DNA of 64,000 nucleotides from Sphingomonas sp. PP-CC-1A-547 (GTDB taxonomy: Bacteria > Pseudomonadota > Alphaproteobacteria > Sphingomonadales > Sphingomonadaceae): positions 98,161-162,160 of the forward strand of contig NZ_RAPZ01000010.1 in assembly GCF_003610375.1 (NCBI RefSeq), read 5' to 3'. The notes under the pieces are model-generated. The model did not search any database. It was not told where the DNA came from and was given only the letters and a program-made list of their open reading frames with translations. The translations under genes and the position numbers were made by a program. Shown piece after piece: positions 50,698 to 60,357 of this stretch (its first letter is position 1; every line of letters begins with the position of its first letter).

Positions 50698-52815
50698 TCA
50701 GCGTTGTGGCGCGAGTTGCGCGTTCAGATAGACGGTGACGAGCGCGGCGCGCTTGGCGTCCTCGATCTTGTCGGCGCCGGCCGCGTGGCCGCCTTCCGGG
50801 TTCTCGTAATAGAAGAACGGGTCGCCATAGGCCTCAAGCCGCGCGGCGAATTTGCGCGCGTGGCCGGGGTGGACACGGTCGTCTTCGGTCGAGGTGTAGA
50901 TGAACGGCGTCGGGTATTGCACGCCGCGCTTCAAATTCTGGTAGGGCGAATATTTCGAGATGAACGCCCAGTCCGCGGGCTTGTCCGGGTCGCCATATTC
51001 GCCGATCCACGATGCGCCCGCCGACAGATGCGAATAGCGCTGCATGTCGAGCAGCGGCGATCCCATCACGATTGCGCCGTAGAGATCGGGACGTTGCTCC
51101 ATCGCGACGCCAACGAGGAGGCCGCCGTTCGACCGCCCCGAGACGGCGATCTTGCGTTTTGCACTGACACCGGTCCGGACAAGATCGTCGCCGACCGCGT
51201 GGAGATCGTCATACGCCTTTTGCCGGTTCTCGCGCAGCGGCATCTGGTGCCAGCGCGGCCCGTATTCGCCGCCACCGCGGATGTTGGCGAGCACGAACGC
51301 GTTGCCCTCCTCGACCCAGAACAGCCCCGCAGGCCCCGAGCGATAGGGCTGGTCGACGAGGTAGGTCGGTGTCTGCGCGTTGCGGAACCCGCCGTATGCG
51401 TGGACCAGCGCGGGCACCGGCCCCGTCGTGCCTTTCTTCCGCACCAGGAAATACGGGATCTTCGTGCCATCCTTCGACGTCGCGAACCGCTGTTCGACCT
51501 GCATTGCGGAGGCATCGAACCGCGCTGGCAGCGTGTCGACGGTGACCGGCTTGGCATTGGGGCGGACGGCATAGAGCGCAGGAGGGCTGAGGAAGCTCTC
51601 GACAACCGCGAAGGCGACGTCGTCCTTGCCTGCGGTCGCCTCGAGGTGGATCGTCGATGCGGTCGGCAGCGTCGCGACGCCTTGCGTCCAGATGCCGTCC
51701 GCGCCGCGCGTCAGCGATACGAGCCGGCCTGATACGTCGTCGAGCATTTTCACCCACAGCACCGACTTGCTCGAATCGACCTGCTCCACCGCCTGCGTCG
51801 CGGTCGGTACCAGCACGCGCTCGATTGTCGGCGTGCGGCCCGCCAGCACGTCGGCGACGCTGTACGCCACGACCGACCCGCTCGGGATCCCCCTCCAGTC
51901 GGACGCCAGCGTCGCGATCAACCGGCCATCGAGGACGGCGTTGATCTCGGCATCGTCGGGCAACGGCGACGGCACCAGCCGGCCATTCTCGGCGATATGA
52001 CTGCGCTTCGAATGAAAGAAATCGACGTTGCGGGAGACTAGCGCATAGCGGCGATCGCCATCGGAGAAGACGTTGGTCTCGATCCCGACATCGTCCGGGG
52101 TCGCGCTCGTGACGGTCGTTGCCGAGGCAAGCGGCGTGCCGCGCTGCCACCGCTTCACGGTGCGCGGATAGCCTGATTTTGTAAGGCTGCCAGCGCCGAA
52201 ATCGGTCGCGACGTACAGCGCGTCCGGCCCGGCCCAGTTCAGCCCGGTCTTGAAGCTCGGCACGACGAAGCCGTCGGTCACGAACTTGCCCGTCGGGATG
52301 TCGAACTCGCGCTCCTCGACCGCATCGCCGCCGCCGTTCGACAGTGCCACCATGCAGCGGTCATAGGACGGCGAGCGGCACGTCGCGCCCTTCCACACCC
52401 AGCTCTTGCCGTCCGCCTTGCCGAGCGCATCGACGTCGATCAGCGTCCGCCACACCGGCTTGCCGCTGGTGAACGACGCGAGCGAGGCGACCCGCCACAG
52501 GCCGCGCACGTTCGTCTTGTCCTGCCACAGGTTCAGCACCTGATCGCCGAGGATCTGGTCGGGCGTCGCGATCTGGCGATCCGCCTGCAACAGGTCGAGC
52601 GCGCGCTGGCGGTAGCGCGCATAGCCGGGCTTGGCTTCGAGCGTGGCGAGCGACTGCGTGTTCCACCGCTTCACCGTATCGAGCGCACGCGCGCCGTGGA
52701 TGTCCTCGAGATACGCGTTCGGATCGGCGGCGGGCGGCGGAGCCGACGTCTGGGCCAGCGCGGTCGTGGAAAGGGCCAGCAAGGCCAGGAACGGCAGGCG
52801 TCTTTGCATCATCAC
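50698..52815 (-). CDS. S9-family prolyl oligopeptidase
   Basis: This 705-residue protein has a signal peptide (about 1-22, ending LAQ), an N-terminal beta-propeller (about 70-410) and an alpha/beta hydrolase domain. The catalytic Ser is in SGRSNGGLL, the His in EGGHAAG, and an Asp near EDDRVHPGH. It probably degrades proline-rich or other small peptides outside the cytoplasm. It starts with MMMQRRLPF; ribosome site GAAAGAG precedes the first ATG. Confidence 0.92.
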   Translation of the reverse strand: MMMQRRLPFLALLALSTTALAQTSAPPPAADPNAYLEDIHGARALDTVKRWNTQSLATLEAKPGYARYRQRALDLLQADRQIATPDQILGDQVLNLWQDKTNVRGLWRVASLASFTSGKPVWRTLIDVDALGKADGKSWVWKGATCRSPSYDRCMVALSNGGGDAVEEREFDIPTGKFVTDGFVVPSFKTGLNWAGPDALYVATDFGAGSLTKSGYPRTVKRWQRGTPLASATTVTSATPDDVGIETNVFSDGDRRYALVSRNVDFFHSKRSHIAENGRLVPSPLPDDAEINAVLDGRLIATLASDWRGIPSGSVVAYSVADVLAGRTPTIERVLVPTATQAVEQVDSSKSVLWVKMLDDVSGRLVSLTRGADGIWTQGVATLPTASTIHLEATAGKDDVAFAVVESFLSPPALYAVRPNAKPVTVDTLPARFDASAMQVEQRFATSKDGTKIPYFLVRKKGTTGPVPALVHAYGGFRNAQTPTYLVDQPYRSGPAGLFWVEEGNAFVLANIRGGGEYGPRWHQMPLRENRQKAYDDLHAVGDDLVRTGVSAKRKIAVSGRSNGGLLVGVAMEQRPDLYGAIVMGSPLLDMQRYSHLSAGASWIGEYGDPDKPADWAFISKYSPYQNLKRGVQYPTPFIYTSTEDDRVHPGHARKFAARLEAYGDPFFYYENPEGGHAAGADKIEDAKRAALVTVYLNAQLAPQR

Positions 52816-52880
52816 TCTCTTTCGTTCGATTATGCGACCTTAGGCAGCGTGGTCCGCTACGCCAGCCCCTTCTCTTCAGA

Positions 52881-53867
52881 TCATTCAGCCTCGAGCGCGA
52901 GCAGCGCGAACGTCGCCAGCCAATGCTCGCCCATGTAGTCGTCCGCGAGATGCGGGAGCGCCTCTGCCAAATGCGCGTCGGCGATCGCGCGCGTGTCGGC
53001 AGGATCGGGCAGCGCGTCGGCGATCGTCCGCCAGCACCACGCGCGCGACAGGTTCACGCCGTCGAGATGCGCGAGGCGGCCGTCGGACCGGTCGCTGACG
53101 ATCGCGGGAGAACGCAGGCACGCCGTCGCGGGGCCGAACGGATCGGGCAGGAACGCCGCCAACCACGGTGCGAACTCCACGCCGAGCACGTCCTTCATCA
53201 ACGCCGCCTCGCAGAGCGTCGCCGACAGAAAATCCTCCCCGCTCGGCTCGAACGGGCGGCAGTCGCGATCGTCGCCGTACCATTCCCGCGCGCGCGTCTC
53301 GATCAGTGCGGCGAGCGACGCCTCGTGCGTCCGCGCCCAGCAAAGCGCATGGACCAAGGCGAACGCGGTGCAGTCATGCTTCCCGCTCCGCACCGGGTAG
53401 ATCAGCTTCGGCAGATACGCCGCAAACCGCACCGCAAACGCGCGTGCCAACGGCTCGACCGCCGCCGCCCAGGGCCGATCTGGCCGCCGCGCCAACTCGT
53501 CATGCAGCGCCAACAGCCATCCCCAGCCATAAGGCCGCTCGAACCCGCCCGTACCCGGTCGATTGAGATACGCCACCTCGCCCGCGATTAGCGCGGGCAC
53601 CAGCATCCGGTCCGCCAACGCCTCGACCGCAGCCGCCTCCGCCATGTCCGGATACAGCCTCGCGAGGCGCATCACCTGCCACCAGCCATGCACGCAGCTA
53701 TGCCAGTCGAAACTGCCGTGAAACACCGGATGCAGCGTCTTCGGCAATGCCAGGTCACCGGGCCCGTCGAGCACCTGGTCGAGCTTGTACGGCCATTCGC
53801 GGGTTAGATGCCCGAGCGTCAGCCCGGCAAATCGCGCCGCGGTCGCGCGGTCGAGCCGCTGTGTCAT
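52881..53867 (-). CDS. DUF2891-family protein
   Basis: This 328-residue protein is rich in helix and shows the DUF2891 features HPVFHGSFDWHSCVHGWW near the N-terminus and YGWGWLLALHDEL, plus SGKHDCTAFAL and DFLSATLCEAALM later. No signal peptide is seen. The motif resembles glycoside-hydrolase-like (alpha/alpha) barrels, but no catalytic role is known. ATG 53867 was chosen; ATG 53882 adds five residues. Confidence 0.85.
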   Translation of the reverse strand: MTQRLDRATAARFAGLTLGHLTREWPYKLDQVLDGPGDLALPKTLHPVFHGSFDWHSCVHGWWQVMRLARLYPDMAEAAAVEALADRMLVPALIAGEVAYLNRPGTGGFERPYGWGWLLALHDELARRPDRPWAAAVEPLARAFAVRFAAYLPKLIYPVRSGKHDCTAFALVHALCWARTHEASLAALIETRAREWYGDDRDCRPFEPSGEDFLSATLCEAALMKDVLGVEFAPWLAAFLPDPFGPATACLRSPAIVSDRSDGRLAHLDGVNLSRAWCWRTIADALPDPADTRAIADAHLAEALPHLADDYMGEHWLATFALLALEAE

Positions 53868-53896
53868 CGTGTCATCCCACATCGTTCGTCGGACAT

Positions 53897-54322
53897 TCAG
53901 CTGCTGTGATCCGAAATGATCTTCCACGCGCCGCCACGCCGTTCGAACACCAAAGTCGTCATGCCCGATTCGCTGGTCGACGCCCCGGTCAGCGTCCACC
54001 GTGCGAACAGCATCGCATGCGCCGGATCCAGAGCGCGCATCTCCAGGAACGCGAACGACAGCTTGCCGCGCGCATTGCCCGTGCCGCTGAAGCTGGACCG
54101 GTATTTGTCCGCAATCGCCGGTTTGCCGCGGAGCAGCCCCTTCGGCGTCACGAACACCGCGTCGTCCGCATAAATGTCCATGAACCGCGCGAGATCGCCC
54201 GCGCTCCAGCCCGCCGCGCTCGCTTCCATCCCCTTGCGGATCGCGATTTCGGCGGGCGTCTGCGCGATCGCGGGCGCCGCGATCGCCACGATCGCGAGGG
54301 ATAGCATCAGGGTACGCATCAT
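53897..54322 (-). CDS. Exported NTF2-like (SnoaL/DUF4440) protein
   Basis: This 141-residue protein has a signal peptide (about 1-20, ending AIAQ) and a cone-shaped NTF2-like fold (about 25-140) with RFMDIYADDAVFVTPKG and SGMTTLVFERRGGAWKIISDHSS at the end. Function unknown; such folds bind small ligands or act as isomerases. The ATG overlaps the stop of the c-di-GMP gene (ATGATG), so they are coupled. Confidence 0.85.
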   Translation of the reverse strand: MMRTLMLSLAIVAIAAPAIAQTPAEIAIRKGMEASAAGWSAGDLARFMDIYADDAVFVTPKGLLRGKPAIADKYRSSFSGTGNARGKLSFAFLEMRALDPAHAMLFARWTLTGASTSESGMTTLVFERRGGAWKIISDHSS

Positions 54323-56001
54323 TCTCTCGCCATCAGTTCGAGCAACGCCGCCTCGCCCACCGGCTCGGACAGCAGGAAGCCTTGGTACAGGCTGCATCCA
54401 CCCGCGGCGAGCAATTCGAGCTGCGACGGCCGTTCGACCCCCTCGGCGATCACCGCGAGCCCCAGCGAACGCGCCATGGTGATCGCGCCGGCGACCACCA
54501 CGCGGTCGCGCGCGCTGCCGTCGATATCGCGGACCAGCGACTTGTCGATCTTGACGTAATCGAGCGGCAGCGACTTCAGATAGGCGAGGCTCGAATAGCC
54601 CGTGCCGAAATCGTCGATCGCCACCCGGCACCCTGCCCCACGCAGTTCCGCAAGCAACGCCGACGCCGCCGCCAGATCCTCGATCAACCCCGTCTCGGTA
54701 ATCTCGACCGTCAGCCGCCCGCGCGGGAAGCCGCTCTCGTCGATACGCGCGAGGAACAGCGCGGCAAACCCCGGCCGGGTGATGTCAGCCGCCGTCAGGT
54801 TCAGCGACACGCGCAACGTTCCCAACACCGCCGGCCACGCGACCGCACGCGCCAGCACCAACCGCTGAATATGGTCGGAGAGCGCGATGCCCAGATCGGC
54901 ACGATCGGCGGCATCGAACAGCGTATCCGCGCCCAGCGGCCCCAGCGCCCGGTGGTTCCAGCGCGCCAACGCCTCGACCCCCGTGATCTTGCCGCTCGCG
55001 ATCTCGACTTGCGGCTGCCAACGCAAGTCGATCTCGTCGCGCTCGATCGCATGGTGCAGGTCGATCGCCAGCGCGTCGATCGGGGCGACGCCGTCGGGCA
55101 GCGCGACGTGCAGCACCGATCCGTCGCTCGCCTTCGCTTCCGCCAGCGCCTCGCTCGCGCGGCGCAGCAACGCCGCCGCATCGTCGCCCGGCTGGCGCTG
55201 CGCCACGCCGAAGCGACAACCGAGCACGGCGCGCGTATCGGCCACCGCGAACGGCCTCGCGAGCGCCGCATCCAGCGCGGTGATCGCCGCCGTCACCGCG
55301 GCCCCGGCCGCCTCGATCACCAGCACGAACTCCGACCCGCCGAGCCGCGCGACCATCGCATCCACGCCGATCGCCTGGCGCGCGACCGTCTCCGCGCGCA
55401 ACACGGCCGCTTCGATCAGGCCATCCACCGCGGGACGGCCATGCGCCGCATTGACGATGTCGAGGCGCGACAGCGCGACCAGCACCACCGCCACCGGCCG
55501 CTCCTCCGCGATACGGCTGACGATCCAGCGCCGCGCTTCGCCGGTCTCCCTGTCATAGTGCGATGCGCCCGGTATGCCGCGCCGATCGATCGCGCCGCCG
55601 GATGCGCGGGCGGCGTGGCGCCCCGCGAACCGCAGCGCCTGGACGAGTTCGCCTTCGCTGGCCGGACTAGCCAGGAATTGCGTCGCGCCCGCATCGAAGA
55701 ACTCGCCGATCGCCTCGACATCGCCGCGCGATACCAGCACCAGCAAGGCCGCACCGTTGGTGGCGACCAACCCGCCCAGCCTGCGCGTCGCCGAAAGTCC
55801 GTCGTCGAGCGCACCGCGCGCATCGATCAACGCGACTGCTGCGCCGCTTGCCAGGAACCGGCTCTCCAACCCTTCGGCATCGCCCACGACCGCCGCCTGC
55901 CACCCCGCACCGGCCCCTGCGCTTGCCAAAATCTCCGCGATTTCATCACGTTGACGGAACGATACCGCGAACAGCGTCGTTGCGATCTGCATGTCTTCCA
56001 T
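54319..56001 (-). CDS. Response-regulator-like GGDEF (degenerate)-EAL protein
   Basis: This 560-residue protein has an N-terminal domain of about 125 residues that resembles a receiver without clear phosphoacceptor. Then a GGDEF domain follows whose active site reads RLGGSEF instead of GGDEF, so diguanylate cyclase activity is doubtful. The C-terminal EAL domain (about 305-560) keeps VEALARW, SLNLTA, EITETGL, IDDFGTGYSS, KIDKSLV and IAEGVE, so c-di-GMP phosphodiesterase activity is predicted. ATG 56001 has GAGG upstream. Confidence 0.88.
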   Translation of the reverse strand: MEDMQIATTLFAVSFRQRDEIAEILASAGAGAGWQAAVVGDAEGLESRFLASGAAVALIDARGALDDGLSATRRLGGLVATNGAALLVLVSRGDVEAIGEFFDAGATQFLASPASEGELVQALRFAGRHAARASGGAIDRRGIPGASHYDRETGEARRWIVSRIAEERPVAVVLVALSRLDIVNAAHGRPAVDGLIEAAVLRAETVARQAIGVDAMVARLGGSEFVLVIEAAGAAVTAAITALDAALARPFAVADTRAVLGCRFGVAQRQPGDDAAALLRRASEALAEAKASDGSVLHVALPDGVAPIDALAIDLHHAIERDEIDLRWQPQVEIASGKITGVEALARWNHRALGPLGADTLFDAADRADLGIALSDHIQRLVLARAVAWPAVLGTLRVSLNLTAADITRPGFAALFLARIDESGFPRGRLTVEITETGLIEDLAAASALLAELRGAGCRVAIDDFGTGYSSLAYLKSLPLDYVKIDKSLVRDIDGSARDRVVVAGAITMARSLGLAVIAEGVERPSQLELLAAGGCSLYQGFLLSEPVGEAALLELMARE

Positions 56002-56116
56002 ATCCGTCGCACCTCGCTCGATCGGTGCGAGCCTAGCCGCCGTATCGCCGCGCGCCAATCCAATACCAGCCGATCCGGCCTTGTTAGTGGGACAGTCAGG
56101 TCTTAGCTCGGAGGAG

Positions 56117-57130
56117 ATGACCATCGCGCCCACCCTCGAGCAAAAGCCGCTGCGCGATACGCATGGTCGCACGATCAAGTATCTGCGGATTTCGGTGACC
56201 GATCGCTGCGACCTGCGCTGTCGCTACTGCATGTCCGAAAAGATGACGTTCCTGCCGCGCAGCAAGCTGCTGAGCCTCGAAGAGATCGCGATCATCGCCG
56301 AGCGCTTCATCGCGCGCGGCGTGACGAAGATTCGCTTGTCTGGCGGCGAGCCGCTCGTCCGCCGCGACGTCGCCGAACTCGTCCAGCGTCTCGGTCACAA
56401 CATCGGCTCGGGCCTGGAAGAGCTGACGATGACCACCAACGGCACGCGCCTCGCGCAGCATGCCGAGGCGATGGTCGATGCCGGCATCCGCCGCGTCAAC
56501 GTCAGCATGGACAGCCGCGATCCCGAGCGCTTCCGCTACATCACCCGCCACGGCGACGTGTCGCAGGTGATCAGCGGGATCTACGCCGCACGCGACGCGG
56601 GGCTCGCGATCAAGATCAACATGGTCGCGCTGAAGGGCTTCAACGAGGACGAGATCGCATCGATGCTCGCCTGGTGTCGCGACGAGGGCTTCGACCTGTC
56701 GCTGATCGAGACGATGCCGCTCGGCGCGATCGACGAGGACCGTACCGACCGCTTCCTGCCGCTGACCAAGGTGTTCGAAGAGCTGAGCGAGCAGTTCACG
56801 CTCGCCCGCGACGCGCACAAGACCGGTGGCCCGGCGCGCTACTGGAACGTCGACGGTTCGCGCACGCGGCTCGGACTGATCTCGCCGCTGACCGCCAATT
56901 TCTGCGATGGCTGCAACCGGGTGCGCCTGACCACCGAGGGCAAGCTGTACATGTGCCTCGGTCACGACGACCAGGTCGACCTGAAGGCGGCCCTGCGCGA
57001 AGGCGGGACCGCAGGTCTCGACGAAGCGATCGACGCTGGTCTGTTCGCCAAGCCCAAGGCGCATGACTTCCGCATCGGCCAAGGTGAAGGCCCCGCGGTC
57101 GCCCGCCACATGAGCGTCACCGGCGGATGA
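56117..57130 (+). CDS. moaA: GTP 3',8-cyclase (molybdenum cofactor)
   Basis: This 337-residue radical-SAM enzyme makes the first intermediate of molybdopterin from GTP. The SAM cluster is CDLRCRYC (Cys 31, 35, 38) and the C-terminal cluster is FCDGCNRVRL with MCLG. The protein ends in Gly-Gly, as the family requires. The start is ATG 56117, preceded closely by GGAGGAG. It overlaps nadK by four bases. Confidence 0.97.
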   Translation: MTIAPTLEQKPLRDTHGRTIKYLRISVTDRCDLRCRYCMSEKMTFLPRSKLLSLEEIAIIAERFIARGVTKIRLSGGEPLVRRDVAELVQRLGHNIGSGLEELTMTTNGTRLAQHAEAMVDAGIRRVNVSMDSRDPERFRYITRHGDVSQVISGIYAARDAGLAIKINMVALKGFNEDEIASMLAWCRDEGFDLSLIETMPLGAIDEDRTDRFLPLTKVFEELSEQFTLARDAHKTGGPARYWNVDGSRTRLGLISPLTANFCDGCNRVRLTTEGKLYMCLGHDDQVDLKAALREGGTAGLDEAIDAGLFAKPKAHDFRIGQGEGPAVARHMSVTGG

Positions 57131-57906
57131 GCCTATACGAGCGGCGGGCGCTGGTCGCGTCCAACACCCCGCCTGCTCGTGCCGCCGAAGCGGAGCTCGC
57201 GGATATGGGCGAGTGGGTGCCGGTTGAGGACGCGGACGTCATCATCGCGCTCGGCGGCGACGGGTTCATGCTCCAGACGCTGCACACGATGCTGGAGCGC
57301 CGCAAGCCGCCCGTCCCCGTGTTCGGCATGAACCTCGGCACCGTCGGGTTCCTGATGAACGAATGGCGCCACCACGGCCTCACCGACCGGCTGGAGCGCG
57401 CGAAACCATTCAAGGTCATCCCGCTCAGCATGACCGCGATCGGCGTCGATGGCCGCACCCACACGCTGCCCGCGATCAACGAAGTCTCGTTCCTGCGCGA
57501 GACCCGCCAGACCGCCAATCTCGAAGTGACGGTGAACGACCGCGTCGTCCTCGCCGAACTTGCCTGCGACGGCATCCTCGTCGCGACGCCGGCCGGCTCG
57601 ACCGCGTACAACCTCTCCGCGCATGGCCCGATCCTGCCGCTCGGCTCCGGCATGGTCGCATTGACCCCGATCAGCCCGTTCCGCCCCCGGCGCTGGCGTG
57701 GCGCCATCCTGCCCGACAAGGCACGCATCCGCATCCGCGTGCTCGACCCCGGCAAGCGCCCCGTCTCCGCAGTCGCCGACCAGCGCGAGATCCGCGACGT
57801 CGCGCAGGTCGACATCTGCATGGACCGCGCCCGCGAACTCACGCTGCTGTTCGATCCGGAGCACGCGCTCGACGACCGCATCACCATGGAACAGTTCGTC
57901 GCCTGA
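57127..57906 (+). CDS. nadK: NAD kinase
   Basis: This 259-residue enzyme phosphorylates NAD to NADP. GGDGFMLQ (the GGDG motif, about 43-50) and the substrate-site NEVSF with DGILVATPAGSTAYNLSA are present. The N-terminal domain is short, as usual for alphaproteobacteria. ATG 57127 overlaps the moaA stop (ATGA). A tRNA gene follows. Confidence 0.95.
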   Translation: MSLYERRALVASNTPPARAAEAELADMGEWVPVEDADVIIALGGDGFMLQTLHTMLERRKPPVPVFGMNLGTVGFLMNEWRHHGLTDRLERAKPFKVIPLSMTAIGVDGRTHTLPAINEVSFLRETRQTANLEVTVNDRVVLAELACDGILVATPAGSTAYNLSAHGPILPLGSGMVALTPISPFRPRRWRGAILPDKARIRIRVLDPGKRPVSAVADQREIRDVAQVDICMDRARELTLLFDPEHALDDRITMEQFVA

Positions 57907-57994
57907 ACGCGGTTTATCGCCGACTTTGCATTTTTGCGGCGAAACCCGCTTGCATCGTCCGACCGGCCGTTTATAGAGCCGCCTCCGGCAACGT

Positions 57995-58069
57995 TCCCTG
58001 ATAGCTCAGCGGTAGAGCTCTCGACTGTTAATCGAGTGGCCGTAGGTTCGAATCCTACTCAGGGAGCCA
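57995..58069 (+). tRNA. tRNA-Asn (GTT)
   Basis: The 75-base cloverleaf has acceptor TCCCTGA/TCAGGGA, D stem GCTC/GAGC, anticodon stem CTCGA/TCGAG around CTGTTAA (anticodon GTT), T stem GTAGG/CCTAC, and encoded CCA. Confidence 0.97.
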
Positions 58070-58389
58070 TTTTCCAGCCGGACAATTCCTCGCTTCTTCG
58101 CGAGATGCCGGTAGGCCGGAACTCCCTTTGCAAATGTGCTCGGCCAGTTGCAGTCGTTCTTTCGACGGCGTCTGACCTGCCGCTCCCCCCAGGTGTCTAA
58201 AAGTCCAATCTCAAAGCCAATCCCGGGCGAGACACGTTCGCGATGGGCGGGATTTGACGGGTATCCGGGCAAATTCTTAGATTCTACCGACACTTAGGCC
58301 TTACGAACATTCTTTGATTTATGAAACTTATTTCATGTTAAGATACTTTGTGGTTTAGGATGAAGTCTTACTCAAACAGTGGAGATTTC
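58070..58389. other. Gene-free gap, AT-rich leader of the next gene
   Basis: The first 200 bases hold no convincing gene. The last 100 are AT-rich, with ATGAAA, CTTA, TTTCAT (58321-58336), an inverted repeat that could be an operator, and TTAAGAT that could be a -10 box. Nothing else is recognised. Confidence 0.5.
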
Positions 58390-58641
58390 ATGTTTCTTAA
58401 GTCACTTACCACGGCATCGGCTGGCCTCATGCTGCTCGCCGCACCGGTTGCAGCGAACGCAGCTTCGGCCAACCCGGCATCCAGCCTCTCGACGATCAAG
58501 TCGGCACGCGCCGGCACGCCGACCGTCAAGAAGTCCAAGGTCGCCGACGGTGGTTTCATCATCATCGCTCTTGCCGCCGTTGCGGTCGGTGGTGGTCTGT
58601 ATCTCGCGATCGACGATGGCGACGATTCCGACAGCAACTAA
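58390..58641 (+). CDS. Small exported membrane protein, unknown
   Basis: This 83-residue protein has a signal peptide (about 1-24, ending ANA), a Ser/Thr/Lys-rich middle and a C-terminal hydrophobic segment FIIIALAAVAVGGGLYLAI near 55-74, ending in an acidic tail DDGDDSDSN. TGGAG lies 7 bases before the ATG. The upstream region is unusually AT-rich, so it may be strongly transcribed. Function unknown. Confidence 0.75.
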   Translation: MFLKSLTTASAGLMLLAAPVAANAASANPASSLSTIKSARAGTPTVKKSKVADGGFIIIALAAVAVGGGLYLAIDDGDDSDSN

Positions 58642-58645
58642 TCTG

Positions 58646-58672
58646 TTGGACCGGTGTCACGCACCGGTCCAA
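58646..58672 (+). terminator. Hairpin after the small exported protein
   Basis: TTGGACCGGTG and CACCGGTCCAA form a perfect 11-bp stem around TCACG, starting 4 bases after the stop. There is no T-tract after it. Confidence 0.6.
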
Positions 58673-58878
58673 TCGACCTGGGCTTGGACGATGCCACGTC
58701 AAAACGTGTACTTGAGTGCTGCTGGTGCTCGAAATGCGCTGAACTACCAATAATCTCCGCGGAGTTACCGCGCATCCTGCCCAAACTGATGATGCTCCCA
58801 GATAGCTTTATTCGTGCGTCGCGCGCCGTTTTGATACTATGCGGTCCTGCACGCGGAAAACGGGGAGGAGGGTTCGGA

Positions 58879-60357
58879 ATGGTCGATGCAGTGATAGTCC
58901 GCGCAGGCGACAGCGTCGCGACGCTGCTGCGCGACGGCGAAATCGGCGACCGGATCGATACCGGCGACGCCCTGCTCACCCTGACGCAGGCCGTTCCGCG
59001 CGGCCACAAGATCGCACTCGACGCGATCGCACCCGGGGCGGACGTGACGAAATACGGCTATTCGATCGGGCGGGCGACGGACACCATCGCACCGGGCGAT
59101 CATGTCCACAGTCAGAACCTGTCGACCGGATTGGCCGGCACGCTCGATTACGGTTTCGCCCCAACGGACGAGCCGGTCGCGACATCCCCCCGCCATGCGA
59201 CCTTTCGCGGTTTCGTTCGGCCCGACGGTCGGGTCGGCACGCGCAACGAGATCTGGATACTCCCCACCGTCGGCTGCGTAGCGCGGACCGCCGAGCGGAT
59301 CGCCACCAGGGCCGGAGTGACCTTGGCCGGCAAGATCGACGGCGTCCACGCGTTCAGCCACCCGCACGGCTGTTCGCAACTCGGCTACGATCTCGACGGC
59401 ACGCGCCAGATCCTCGCGAGCCTCGCCTGCCATCCCAATGCCGGCGGCGTACTGATCGTCGGGCTGGGCTGCGAGGAGAACCAGATCAATGCGCTGGTCG
59501 AGGCGATTCCCGCATGGCGACGCCCGGCGATCCGCACGCTGACGGCGCAGCTGAGCGTCGACGAGGTCGAGGAAGGCATCGCTCTGGTCGAGGAACTGGC
59601 GACGTTGGCGGCCTGCGAACGGCAGGAGGTTGGGCTCGATCGGCTCGTGCTCGGCGTGAAGTGCGGCGGGTCCGACGGCTTGTCGGGGCTGACCGCCAAC
59701 CCGCTGGTGGGCCGGATGAGCGACGAGGTCGTCGGCGCCGGCGGCCGCGTGGTGTTCACCGAAATCCCCGAGATGTTCGGCGCGGAACAGGCGCTGATGA
59801 ACCGCGCCGCCGACGTTTCGGTGTTCGACGCGATCGTCGGCGTCGTGAACGGCTTCAAGCAATATTTCATCGATCACGGCGAACCGGTGTCGGAGAACCC
59901 CTCCCCCGGCAACGTCGTCGGCGGAATCACGACGCTGGAGGAAAAGTCGCTGGGCGCGGTGCAGAAAGCCGGCCGCTCGCCGATCGTCGACGTCATCGGC
60001 TATGGCGCGCAGGCACGGACCGACGGGCTGACGATGCTGGAGGCGCCCGGCAACGATGCGGTATCCTCGACCGCCCTCGCCGCCGCCGGCGCGACCGTGA
60101 TCCTGTTCACGACCGGACGCGGTACCCCGCTCGGGTTTCCCGTACCGACGATCAAGATCGCGTCGAACACTGACCTTGCCCAGCGCAAGCCAGGCTGGAT
60201 CGATTTCGACGCCGGACAGGTCCTCGACCAGGGATTTGCCTCGGCCGAAACGGCGTTGCTCGACTGCATCGCCGCGATCGCATCGGGCCGCGAGACCGCC
60301 GCCGAGCGCAATGGCGAACGCGAGATCGCGATCTGGAAACGTGGAGTAACGCTTTGA
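58879..60357 (+). CDS. uxaA: Altronate dehydratase
   Basis: This 492-residue UxaA-type enzyme dehydrates D-altronate to 2-keto-3-deoxygluconate in galacturonate catabolism. The SAF-like N-terminal domain (about 1-95) precedes the large dehydratase domain with RVGTRNEIWILPTVGCV, HPHGCSQLGYD and KCGGSDGLSGLTANP. GAGGAGG lies 7 bases before the ATG at 58879. It overlaps the next gene (TTGA), so the pair is coupled. Confidence 0.92.
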   Translation: MVDAVIVRAGDSVATLLRDGEIGDRIDTGDALLTLTQAVPRGHKIALDAIAPGADVTKYGYSIGRATDTIAPGDHVHSQNLSTGLAGTLDYGFAPTDEPVATSPRHATFRGFVRPDGRVGTRNEIWILPTVGCVARTAERIATRAGVTLAGKIDGVHAFSHPHGCSQLGYDLDGTRQILASLACHPNAGGVLIVGLGCEENQINALVEAIPAWRRPAIRTLTAQLSVDEVEEGIALVEELATLAACERQEVGLDRLVLGVKCGGSDGLSGLTANPLVGRMSDEVVGAGGRVVFTEIPEMFGAEQALMNRAADVSVFDAIVGVVNGFKQYFIDHGEPVSENPSPGNVVGGITTLEEKSLGAVQKAGRSPIVDVIGYGAQARTDGLTMLEAPGNDAVSSTALAAAGATVILFTTGRGTPLGFPVPTIKIASNTDLAQRKPGWIDFDAGQVLDQGFASAETALLDCIAAIASGRETAAERNGEREIAIWKRGVTL

